58,191 nt of DNA, taken from Prevotella sp. CAG:732 (GTDB lineage: Bacteria; Bacteroidota; Bacteroidia; Bacteroidales; Bacteroidaceae). Location of the stretch: NCBI GenBank assembly GCA_000436035.1, contig FR893192.1:1-58191 (forward strand), written 5' to 3'. The translations under genes were made by a program, and so were the position numbers. Positions 18,882 to 25,888 of this stretch are shown piece by piece; position 1 is the stretch's first letter; every line of letters begins with the position of its first letter. The notes beneath the pieces are model-generated. The model was not told the origin of the DNA, searched no databases, and saw nothing but the letters and a program-made list of their open reading frames with translations.

Positions 18882-20420
18882 ATGAAGCAAAGAATGTTAA
18901 GTATGATGGGGGCAGTGCTTGTGATGGCACTCTCCCTTCTCAATATCGCTTGTAGCAGCAGTTCCGATGGCATCGGTGATGGAGGTGGAAATCCTTCTCC
19001 ATCGGTAACTCCTGTGGTTCCTAAGCCAGATGCAGGCAATGACCTCTATGGTGTGGTAAGCGACAAGGAAGGCAATCCGCTGAGCGGTATTGTCGTTTCG
19101 GATGGATTTCAATGTGTCTCTACCGATGCGAGGGGATTTTATCAGATGAAGCGCAATGCCCAGGCTGAGTTTGTCAACTATTCCATCCCTTCGGGCTACA
19201 AGGCGAAAAGCAATCAGTTCTATCAGACTTTGAAAGCTGATAAGGAGGAGTATAATTTCAAATTGGAGAAACTTGCCGACAATGAGAATCATTTCTATTT
19301 GTTGGCGATAGCGGATCCACAAGTGACCAACAATACCGAAATCACTCGCTTCACAGAGGAGACATTGCCTGATGTAAAGGCAACGCTAGCCACACTCTCA
19401 TTGCCTGTATATGGTATTTGCTTGGGCGACATTGTCAATAATAAGATGGAGCATATGAAAGCGATGAATACGCTTCTCAACTCTACCACCATGCCGATGT
19501 TTGCTTGTATCGGAAATCATGACAAGGATCCTCAGACGGATACTTCCAAACCTCGTACTACGAAGAGTTACACGGCACAGTTTGGACCACTCAACTACTC
19601 GTTCAATCGTGGTAAGGTGCATTTCATCTGTTTGGACAACATCATCTTCAGCAATACGGATGACTATGTGGCTGGGTTCACAGACGAGCAAGTAGAGTGG
19701 ATGAGACAAGACTTACAGTATGTACCTAAGGATCGGCTCATCATCCTCTATTATCATATTCCTGTCCGTGAGAGCAATGCTCAGAACCGTGAGGAAATTC
19801 TGAGCTTGTTGAAGGGTTATGACCATGTCAAGTTGATGTGCGGTCATACTCATTATAATCAGAATTATCAGATTACCTCTCCTATCCAGGTGGAGGAGCG
19901 CATTACGGGTGCAGCTTGTGGCGCCTGGTGGCATGGTGTCATCTGTGCTGATGGAACCCCAAATGGTTATGAGGTCTATGAAATCAATGGCAATGAATTT
20001 GTGGATAACTATTATAAGTCAACTCGCTTTGACAAGAGTTACCAGATTCGTTTGCATCGTGGCGACAGCTCTTTTGGCGGTGAGTATGGTAGCTTTGACT
20101 ATGCCCTTACATCCGACTATGTGGTTGCCAACATTTGGAACTATGACCCAACGTGGCATGTGAGTATTTATGAGGATGACAAATACATGGGTGAGATGAC
20201 CTATCGTGCATATAAACCAGACGCTTGGGCTGGTGGCTATATGCTCGGTACGCTCAACCGCAATCCGCAAAACTATTCGCCAACAAGTGCTCATGAGTTT
20301 ATTTATCATTTGCATAACCCTCAAGCGAAGGTGAGAGTGGAGGCTATTGATGGATGGGGCAACACCTATTCACAGACCGAATTTATCAGCACTCTCAGTA
20401 CTGCTGAGGCTTATCAATAG
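18882..20420 (+). CDS. calcineurin-like metallophosphoesterase lipoprotein
   Basis: Encodes a 512-residue lipoprotein (lipobox NIAC, Cys24), followed by a Ser/Gly/Pro linker. A regulatory-like beta domain (LYGVVSDKEGNPLSGIVV) spans about 55-135. The phosphoesterase core has ADPQ (144-147), LGD (181-183), GNHD (211-214), His292 and GHTH (321-324), the same ligand set and the same His-to-Gln change as the enzyme at 11032. The C-terminal domain is also shared. It begins one base after the preceding stop, so it is the last gene of the operon. One soluble/periplasmic and one lipid-anchored copy suggest two-step dephosphorylation outside and inside the outer membrane; that is inference. Confidence 0.87.
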   Translation: MKQRMLSMMGAVLVMALSLLNIACSSSSDGIGDGGGNPSPSVTPVVPKPDAGNDLYGVVSDKEGNPLSGIVVSDGFQCVSTDARGFYQMKRNAQAEFVNYSIPSGYKAKSNQFYQTLKADKEEYNFKLEKLADNENHFYLLAIADPQVTNNTEITRFTEETLPDVKATLATLSLPVYGICLGDIVNNKMEHMKAMNTLLNSTTMPMFACIGNHDKDPQTDTSKPRTTKSYTAQFGPLNYSFNRGKVHFICLDNIIFSNTDDYVAGFTDEQVEWMRQDLQYVPKDRLIILYYHIPVRESNAQNREEILSLLKGYDHVKLMCGHTHYNQNYQITSPIQVEERITGAACGAWWHGVICADGTPNGYEVYEINGNEFVDNYYKSTRFDKSYQIRLHRGDSSFGGEYGSFDYALTSDYVVANIWNYDPTWHVSIYEDDKYMGEMTYRAYKPDAWAGGYMLGTLNRNPQNYSPTSAHEFIYHLHNPQAKVRVEAIDGWGNTYSQTEFISTLSTAEAYQ

Positions 20421-20451
20421 CAACTCTCATCATTCAATAGTCTCTCTTAAT

Positions 20452-22992
20452 TCATACTGACAATATCTCTCCGAGGATATGTTGCAGGTCGTTGATGGCG
20501 GCTTGCACGTATTCTCGGATTTTTTGTGCCTCTTGCTCTTGGATATGCTCTGGCGATAGGGCGGTGAGCTGTGGCAGACAGTCCATCTGCATCATCGAGG
20601 CGATGGGGAGGAGCTTGTGGGCGGTCTTGGCGATGGCTTCGGAAAGAGATGAATCTATTGATGACTGCGATTCTATCGGGATTTGGATTTGTAGGAGAAC
20701 TTCTTGCAATTGATGAAGATGTCCTTGCAGCTCTTGCTTCACCGTCGTGATAATCTCTTGTGCAGCCTCTTCGTCATCACCGGCGAAGGCGAGGAGAGGT
20801 TTTAGGCGAGGAGGGATAGGTCGGCTAGCGATGTCGTCAGAACTGCCTCCCGACGTATTTTCAAAAACCTCGGGACTTTTTTTCAAAAACCTCGGGACTT
20901 TTTTAGAAAAACCTCGGGACTTTTTTTCTGAAGCAAGGTGAAGCACCTTTTGAAGACTCTCCTGGCTGAATGGTTTGAAGAGGCAATCGTCGAAACCTGC
21001 CTCTCGCAATTCCTCCTTGATGCTAGTATCGTGGGCGGTCATGGCAATCACTTTCATGTTGTTGTGGTTGATGTGCTTGATCAAGTCCTTGCCGCTCATC
21101 TCAGGCATCTCGATGTCCATCAGCATGATGGCAGGTTGCTCGTTGTGCAGAAGGGTGAGGGCATCGGTCACGTGGTTGCAGGCGAAGACTTGCCAAGAGT
21201 CGCCCACCGTTCGGCGAAGCATCTCTTGGAGGAGTTGGAGTTGCAACTTGTCGTCGTCAAGGATGAGAAGTTTCTCGGTAGAACTTGGGGATGTTTTTGG
21301 TGCATCCTCCGATGGCTTTTCGTCAAGCTCGTTATGGGAGTGACAAACTTTTGTTTGTGATGTATCTGCTAGCTCGATAGGAATCGTGGCGGTGAAGGTG
21401 GAGCCTTTCCCCACTTCCGACTTGACGTGAATCTCGCCTCCCAAGAGAGTTGCCAATTCGTGGGTAATCGAAAGTCCCAAGCCAGTGCCTTCTATGCCTT
21501 GGGCGTTCTTCAGTCGGGTGAAGGCTTGGAATACCTTTTGCCTTTCCTCTGTGGTCATACCTTTGCCCGTGTCGGTTACGTCCAAGGTGAGCAGATAAGC
21601 ATTCTTGTTTTCTATGATATTGTAAGCATTTCGCTTTTGTCGGATGGACATGCTGACCATGATGCTGCCTTTATCGGTATATTTGATGGCATTGCTGATG
21701 AGGTTGTCGAGTATCTGACGAATGCGGAAAGCATCGGCGAAAAAGAGTACATTTGTACCCTTTGCGTTTCTTCCTTCAGTCTCTTTTTGCTTCTCCTCTT
21801 TGTTTGATTTTCTTTTTTCTCCTTCTAGCTCCTCGAATTCTTTTATTTCATACGAAATCTTCAGCCCTTTGCTTTCCGCTTGCACTCTCATCCCTTCTAC
21901 GCTCTCATCCACCAGTTCCTTAGGCGAGAAGTCGGTGAAATGAACTTTTATGAGTCCATTCTCTAGTTGATGGTAGTCGAGCAGTGCTGCGACGAGGTGT
22001 GACAGATGGTGTGCGGAACGCTTGATGTTGACGAGACATTCCGCTCCACGGGCATCGTTTACGTAGTCTTTCATCAAGTCGATGAAGCCAGAGATGGAGG
22101 CGGCAGGAGCCTTGATGTCGTGGGTGATGGTGAGGAGGAGATGCTCACGCTGTTGCATGATGCGGCGTATCTCCTCGTTGGCATTCTCCAGGTTCTCTCT
22201 GTAGATGCGCTCCTTTTGGGTATCTCGCCAGATGTACCAAAGCAGGATGATGGCGGCGATGATGGCGACAACGGCCAGCAAACCTATCTGCCACAGAAGG
22301 TATTGGCGAGCTTCCATCGCCTTGTTGATGGCTTGTTGCATGGAGTCACGTTCCCTTTGGTGAACCTCGTTGAGTTGTTGGGCGGAGCGCAGGGCGAGTT
22401 GGGCATTCACCATCTGAAGGTTTTCCATCTCCTTGGATATGGCTTGCGAGTGGTTCTTGGAGGAGGACTTTTCCTTTCGGTCGATTTGTTCGAGGATGTC
22501 GGCTACGTTCTCCGCCACGTTCACCGGTGTGGTGATGGAGTCGATGATGGCGTTGTTGCTGTCTCTCTTGACGCTGAGCGTCTCTGCGTGTTCCTTCTTG
22601 AAGGCATCGGCGAGGCGGCGGAAGAATCCCTTGCGTGTCTTCACTACCTCCACGGTCGTGTTTTGGGCTTTGTGGGTCTGCTGGGTCTTGGGGTGAACCA
22701 CGATGGAGTCCTTGCCATTGTTGAGGCTATTCACCTTTTCACGGAGGTAGTTCTTGTCGCCTTTCCCTTCGAGTGCTGCGGAGAGTTGGTGCAGGTTGGC
22801 TTGCTCTTCCTTGAGCAGTGCAGACATGGTGCTATCGGCGGCATCACGCTTCTGGATGTATTCACGGGATGCCTGGTTGATAGCGAGTATCGACTTCGTG
22901 TTGCTGTACACGAGGCTAATGGCGAGGATGAGTACGGCGGCGACGGCGCAATAGCCTGCTGCTACCTTGAAAGGGAAATGATTCTTCTGCAT
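20452..22992 (-). CDS. hybrid sensor histidine kinase with receiver and HPt domains
   Basis: Encodes an 846-residue membrane kinase. TM1 is about residues 9-30 and TM2 about 232-255; the roughly 200 residues between are charged, coiled-coil-like and probably periplasmic. The HisKA site is His291 in TITHDIKAP. The ATPase domain has the N box NLISNAIKYTD, DTGKGM and GTGLGLSIT. A receiver follows (LLILDDD, phospho-Asp in MLMDIEMPEMSG, FKPFSQE), then a linker made of 22-bp DNA repeats, and a C-terminal HPt-like domain with AKTAHKLLPI. The start at 22992 was chosen because a consensus promoter lies at 23020-23051, inside the longer open frame. With no DNA-binding output of its own, it may pass phosphate to a separate regulator such as the NtrC-type protein at 25889. 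Confidence 0.9.
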   Translation of the reverse strand: MQKNHFPFKVAAGYCAVAAVLILAISLVYSNTKSILAINQASREYIQKRDAADSTMSALLKEEQANLHQLSAALEGKGDKNYLREKVNSLNNGKDSIVVHPKTQQTHKAQNTTVEVVKTRKGFFRRLADAFKKEHAETLSVKRDSNNAIIDSITTPVNVAENVADILEQIDRKEKSSSKNHSQAISKEMENLQMVNAQLALRSAQQLNEVHQRERDSMQQAINKAMEARQYLLWQIGLLAVVAIIAAIILLWYIWRDTQKERIYRENLENANEEIRRIMQQREHLLLTITHDIKAPAASISGFIDLMKDYVNDARGAECLVNIKRSAHHLSHLVAALLDYHQLENGLIKVHFTDFSPKELVDESVEGMRVQAESKGLKISYEIKEFEELEGEKRKSNKEEKQKETEGRNAKGTNVLFFADAFRIRQILDNLISNAIKYTDKGSIMVSMSIRQKRNAYNIIENKNAYLLTLDVTDTGKGMTTEERQKVFQAFTRLKNAQGIEGTGLGLSITHELATLLGGEIHVKSEVGKGSTFTATIPIELADTSQTKVCHSHNELDEKPSEDAPKTSPSSTEKLLILDDDKLQLQLLQEMLRRTVGDSWQVFACNHVTDALTLLHNEQPAIMLMDIEMPEMSGKDLIKHINHNNMKVIAMTAHDTSIKEELREAGFDDCLFKPFSQESLQKVLHLASEKKSRGFSKKVPRFLKKSPEVFENTSGGSSDDIASRPIPPRLKPLLAFAGDDEEAAQEIITTVKQELQGHLHQLQEVLLQIQIPIESQSSIDSSLSEAIAKTAHKLLPIASMMQMDCLPQLTALSPEHIQEQEAQKIREYVQAAINDLQHILGEILSV
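20863..20935. repeat. 22-bp tandem repeat inside the sensor-kinase gene, three copies
   Basis: The 14-mer AAAAACCTCGGGAC recurs at 20863-20876, 20885-20898 and 20907-20920, a period of exactly 22 bases, each followed by a T-run. Because 22 is not a multiple of three, the copies are read in three frames and give three peptides (KSPEVF, KVPRF, KSRGF). They lie in the receiver-HPt linker, where length and sequence are probably tolerated. Confidence 0.85.
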
Positions 22993-23019
22993 GTTGCGAG
23001 TCTTACTTGTTTTGGGTTG

Positions 23020-23051
23020 TAAAATTACCAAAAATAAGTGTATCCACCAAA
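23020..23051 (-). promoter_or_regulatory. promoter of the hybrid sensor kinase
   Basis: On the minus strand a -33 TTTG (plus 23048-23051) and a -7 TAATTTTA (plus 23020-23027) are 20 bases apart. The predicted start near 23014 places the ATG at 22992 about 20 bases downstream. Confidence 0.7.
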
Positions 23052-23102
23052 GTCTTAGCCTAAAAAATGAGGAAATCATAGCGATTTCCTTTATATAAGA
23101 AA

Positions 23103-23139
23103 AGCTATCTCGCTCATTTTGAAGATGAGCGTGATAGCT
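23103..23139 (-). terminator. terminator upstream of the sensor kinase
   Basis: AGCTATCTCGCTCAT (23103-23117) pairs with ATGAGCGTGATAGCT (23125-23139) with one mismatch in 15. Read leftward it is followed by a T-rich tract. It would end the minus-strand open frame at 23151-23489. Confidence 0.7.
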
Positions 23140-23150
23140 AATGGTTGTTT

Positions 23151-23489
23151 TTATTGTTTCTTAAAGGTCAATGTCTGCCCTAGCTTATTCTTCAGCACCA
23201 ACTTGGTGGAGGTGTATTCACAAATTTGGAACCAGAAGACGCCACCATTAAGTTCTTGCAGGATATACGTTCCCTTGGTGGATTGACCGACTTCATTCTT
23301 GTCAAAAGAAGTAGAGGCTTTGTCTGCCAGATAATACAAGTATTTGTTCCTGTGCATTGAGATGACAAGCACAGAAGAAAAACATGAATAAAAAAGCGCA
23401 GATGCTTTTCCAAAAGTACTGCTCTTGATGTCTGCCAATGATAGTCTCTGCCATAATCGAGAGGAAAGAGCATTCGTGTTATCACCCAT
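23151..23489 (-). CDS. hypothetical protein, possibly a decayed lipocalin-like fragment
   Basis: A 112-codon frame whose last 65 residues look protein-like (YILQELNGGVFWFQI...KLVLKNKLGQTLTFKKQ), resembling the end of small Bacteroidota lipocalin-like proteins. The first 45 residues do not look like a signal peptide, and a signal-like stretch (MFFFCACHLNAQEQ) occurs in another frame near 23390. Translation may start at the internal ATG at 23357, or the gene may be frameshifted. The terminator at 23103-23139 supports past or present transcription. The far end abuts the 23-bp repeat array. I do not recognise a function. Confidence 0.35.
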   Translation of the reverse strand: MGDNTNALSSRLWQRLSLADIKSSTFGKASALFYSCFSSVLVISMHRNKYLYYLADKASTSFDKNEVGQSTKGTYILQELNGGVFWFQICEYTSTKLVLKNKLGQTLTFKKQ

Positions 23490-23494
23490 AAATT

Positions 23495-23586
23495 GGGTCG
23501 TAATAGACGATTGAGTCTTGTCGTCTATTACGACTAAGCCCTGTCGTCTATAGTGACCAAACCTTGCCGTCTATTATGCCTGCGGA
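23495..23586. repeat. 23-bp repeat array, one inverted and three direct units
   Basis: Three direct units begin at 23518, 23541 and 23564, exactly 23 bases apart, with core [T/C]TG[T/C]CGTCTAT. An inverted copy fills 23495-23517, so GTCGTAATAGACGA (23497-23510) and TCGTCTATTACGAC (23521-23534) make a perfect 14-bp palindrome. No spacers of differing sequence are present, so it is not a CRISPR array. Confidence 0.8.
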
Positions 23587-23620
23587 TAGCTGCAAGATGC
23601 CCTCCGATGGAGAAGAAATA

Positions 23621-23676
23621 TCGAGAACCTACTACGCTAACAGGTAAAAAATAGGGTTAGCGTAGTAAGTTCTCGA
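23621..23676. repeat. 21-bp inverted repeat just upstream of the ATPase promoter
   Basis: The left arm 23621-23641 (from TCGAGAACC to CGCTAAC) matches the right arm 23656-23676 in 20 of 21 positions, with a 14-base loop. It ends eight bases before the -33 box of the ATPase gene at 23743. No plus-strand gene lies immediately upstream, so a terminator role is unlikely. Confidence 0.8.
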
Positions 23677-23683
23677 TGTTTTC

Positions 23684-23715
23684 TTTGCTTATTTCAAGAA
23701 ATGATAGTATATTTG
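23684..23715 (+). promoter_or_regulatory. promoter of the first AAA ATPase gene
   Basis: A -33 TTTG at 23684-23687 and a -7 TATATTTG at 23708-23715 are 20 bases apart, a near-perfect consensus. The start near 23722 gives a leader of about 20 bases before the ATG at 23743. Confidence 0.8.
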
Positions 23716-23742
23716 CAGTCGTAAATCAAGCATGGATAGAGT

Positions 23743-25191
23743 ATGGGAAAAGTAAACAAAATCATTGGGCGGCAGAAAGAAATAGCATTGCTGCAAGAGA
23801 TTGTCGATTCTTCAAGGGCGGAATTCGTGGCCGTTTATGGAAGAAGGCGCATCGGTAAGACGTATCTTATCGACAAATTCTTTGATGAACAGTATGATTT
23901 CTATATGACGGGTATCTATGAGGGCACTCGCAAGGAACAACTTGTGAACTTCACCCATCAGTTGGAAACCTACTCCAAGACAACACAAAAAGTGCCAAAG
24001 GATTGGATGGAAGCCTTTTTTATGTTGCGCCAATACCTAGAGACCTTGAAAGACAAGAAACACATCGTGATTTTTATCGATGAGATGCCTTGGCTTGATA
24101 CGCATAACTCTCGTTTTCTCAAGGCTTTCGAACTCTTTTGGAATGAGTGGGCATCCAAGCAAGATAATCTGAAACTCATTGTTTGTGGCTCTGCCACTAC
24201 CTGGATGACTAATACGCTCTTGGGCAACAAGGGAGGCTTGCACAATCGAGTGACTCGTTCTATCTATCTCCGTCCATTCAATCTTGCAGAGGTAGAGGAG
24301 TTCTTGATGGCAAGGGGCTTTCAGTTGGAACGCTTTCAGATAGTAGAGCTATATATGGCGATGGGTGGTACACCTTATTATCTCGATATGATGCAGCGTT
24401 CGCTGAGCGTGGCGCAGAATATCGACCATCTCTTCTTCGCATCCAATGCCCCCTTGAAGAGCGAGTATGGTTTTCTCTTCAAGTCGCTTTTCAAAGAATC
24501 CACCTTGTATAGAAAAGTGGTCGAGACATTGGCTAAGAAGATGAAGGGAATGACTCGCCCAGAACTGCTTGCGGAACTAAAGGTGGATGATTCTGGCTAT
24601 GTATCTACTGTGCTTTCCGACTTGTGCAATTGTGATTTCGTCCGAAAGTATTCGGCATTTGGCAAGACGGATAGAAATTTTATGTATCAGCTTACCGATT
24701 TATACTCTCTCTTCTATCTGCGGTTTGTGAGAAACTATCATGGAGAGGATGAGCATTACTGGAGCCATCGACAAATGGATATATCAAGTTGGGAAGGTTA
24801 TGCTTTCGAGCAAGTTTGTTTACATCATATACCTCAGATTAAGAAGAAGCTGGGCATAAGTGGCATCTTGTCGAATGTTTGTACATGGTCTTACCGAGGC
24901 GCAACGGACATTGAAAACGACCAACTGGCTGGCGCACAGATAGATCTTATTATCGACAGAGGTGACAAAACCATCAATCTATGTGAGATGAAGTTTGTCA
25001 ATCAACCATACGTCATCTCTTCCAATTACGCTATGTGGCTTATCAAGCGCCGTGAGTTATTCAAGCAAGTGACGGGTACTCGAAAGACTATTCATCTGAC
25101 CATGGTTACATCTTATGGAGTGGAACATAATGCAGCTTGGCAAAACATTCAGAGTGAGGTGACGATGGACGATTTGTTTCAAATAGAGTAA
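23743..25191 (+). CDS. AAA-type ATPase fused to a DUF234 / PD-(D/E)XK nuclease-like domain
   Basis: Encodes a 482-residue protein of the 'archaeal ATPase' class. The Walker A is GRRRIGKT (33-40), within the family hallmark VYGRRRIGKT. The Walker B is IVIFIDEMPW near 107-116. A winged-helix-like segment lies in the middle (MTRPELLAELKVDDSGYVSTVLSDL). The C-terminal DUF234 region contains a PD-(D/E)XK arrangement: Asp401 (QIDLIID), then Glu415-Met-Lys417 (NLCEMKF). These genes occur in many copies in Bacteroidota genomes; their role is unproven, with proposals ranging from mobile elements to defence. It has its own promoter, a palindrome and a 23-bp repeat array upstream, and a bidirectional terminator downstream. 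A paralogue is at 56657. Confidence 0.85.
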   Translation: MGKVNKIIGRQKEIALLQEIVDSSRAEFVAVYGRRRIGKTYLIDKFFDEQYDFYMTGIYEGTRKEQLVNFTHQLETYSKTTQKVPKDWMEAFFMLRQYLETLKDKKHIVIFIDEMPWLDTHNSRFLKAFELFWNEWASKQDNLKLIVCGSATTWMTNTLLGNKGGLHNRVTRSIYLRPFNLAEVEEFLMARGFQLERFQIVELYMAMGGTPYYLDMMQRSLSVAQNIDHLFFASNAPLKSEYGFLFKSLFKESTLYRKVVETLAKKMKGMTRPELLAELKVDDSGYVSTVLSDLCNCDFVRKYSAFGKTDRNFMYQLTDLYSLFYLRFVRNYHGEDEHYWSHRQMDISSWEGYAFEQVCLHHIPQIKKKLGISGILSNVCTWSYRGATDIENDQLAGAQIDLIIDRGDKTINLCEMKFVNQPYVISSNYAMWLIKRRELFKQVTGTRKTIHLTMVTSYGVEHNAAWQNIQSEVTMDDLFQIE

Positions 25192-25222
25192 TTGCCAAAT
25201 GTAAAAAGGGAAAAACGGAAAG

Positions 25223-25260
25223 GGGGATATGCCATGATTGAATGACATATCCCCTTTTCG
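25223..25260. terminator. bidirectional terminator between the ATPase and the small secreted protein
   Basis: GGGGATATG (25223-25231) pairs with CATATCCCC (25246-25254). T-rich sequence lies on both sides (TTTTCG rightward, CTTTCCGTTTTTCCC leftward), so it can serve the two convergent genes. Confidence 0.8.
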
Positions 25261-25303
25261 ATTGAAAGCGACGTGTAATTATTACTGTTTTTTGAAGGTG
25301 ATG

Positions 25304-25600
25304 TTACAATGCTGCAAGGTATGAACCTGTAGCTGATGAATCCTTTTGAGTAGAATCGGTTGTTGTAGTGTCAGCTGGCACGTTGATGAGAGCGGCGAGG
25401 TCTGCGGACTTCTCCTCAACGGTAGTGTCGGCTGATTGCTCTGCTGGAGCGACAGTGTCTGTAGATACTGTAGTGTCGGCTGGAGCAACAGTGTCAACTG
25501 GAGCTGCGTTTGAAACACTTGCCATGTTCTTGCTGGCGAAAACATTGCTTACTGATACCATAACCATTGCTGCGATAGCTGCGAATACTAACTTCTTCAT
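25304..25600 (-). CDS. small secreted Thr/Asp/Ala-rich repeat protein
   Basis: Encodes 98 residues: a clear signal peptide (MKKLVFAAIAAMVMVSVSNVFA), then a mature part of about 75 residues dominated by degenerate repeats of the type DTVAPADTTVSTDTV and ADTTVEEKS. The mature part is acidic, low in hydrophobic residues and probably disordered in the periplasm or outside the cell. I know no function for it. A sigma-54-like promoter (25696-25712) lies about 90 bases upstream, and the neighbouring gene at 25889 encodes a sigma-54 activator, so it is a plausible target. In another frame, the DNA just beyond its stop could encode a tail ending ITFKKQ, similar to the end of the protein at 23151. Confidence 0.75.
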   Translation of the reverse strand: MKKLVFAAIAAMVMVSVSNVFASKNMASVSNAAPVDTVAPADTTVSTDTVAPAEQSADTTVEEKSADLAALINVPADTTTTDSTQKDSSATGSYLAAL

Positions 25601-25695
25601 AATCTTCTATGTTTTAAATTTGTGAATATAATGTTTAACTCTTAGTGAGCTTGCTTTGAGCATTGTTGCTCGTTTGCGTGCTCACTATCTTATAT

Positions 25696-25712
25696 CACAA
25701 TCGCCGTGCCAA
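25696..25712 (-). promoter_or_regulatory. sigma-54-type promoter of the small secreted protein
   Basis: The minus strand reads TTGGCACGGCGATTGTG. This matches the -24/-12 consensus TGGCACG-N4-TTGC, except that the -12 GC is GT. Transcription would start near 25684, about 85 bases before the ATG at 25600. A palindrome TTGGC-N6-GCCAA at 25754-25769, about 45-60 bases further upstream, could be an activator site. Confidence 0.55.
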
Positions 25713-25820
25713 AATGTGCCAATGTGTAGTAAGTGCTTGAATATCAGCTATAATTGGCGTTGATGCCAAAAAGTGAAGTTGTGGAAAGTGAGGAAGAACT
25801 GTGGAAAAATTCCACAAAAA

Positions 25821-25855
25821 AGTGTGGATATGCTTCCTCATGGCATATCCACACT
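25821..25855 (-). terminator. terminator of the NtrC-type regulator
   Basis: AGTGTGGATATGC (25821-25833) pairs perfectly over 13 bases with GCATATCCACACT (25843-25855). Read leftward it is followed by TTTTTTGTGGAATTTTT. It ends the minus-strand transcript of the gene at 25889. Confidence 0.9.
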
Positions 25856-25888
25856 GCTCTTTTTGATGTATAAATATACTAATATCCT

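Noticed and set aside
22006..23022. 338-codon plus-strand frame opposite the sensor kinase
   Set aside because: It is antisense to a kinase with clear domains on the other strand and has no family motif or promoter.
23495..23586. Possible CRISPR array
   Set aside because: Units abut each other with a 23-base period and diverge gradually; there are no unique spacers, leader or cas genes.
25282..25545. Minus-strand frame ending in ITFKKQ behind the small secreted protein
   Set aside because: Most of it is a shadow of the signal-peptide-bearing gene at 25304-25600. The tail resembles the end of the protein at 23151 and may be a remnant, but it is too short to call.
25712..25728. Alternative sigma-54 site TTGGCACATTTTGGCAC on the minus strand
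   Set aside because: GG-to-GC spacing is one base short. The overlapping TTGGCACG-N4-TTGT site fits better.
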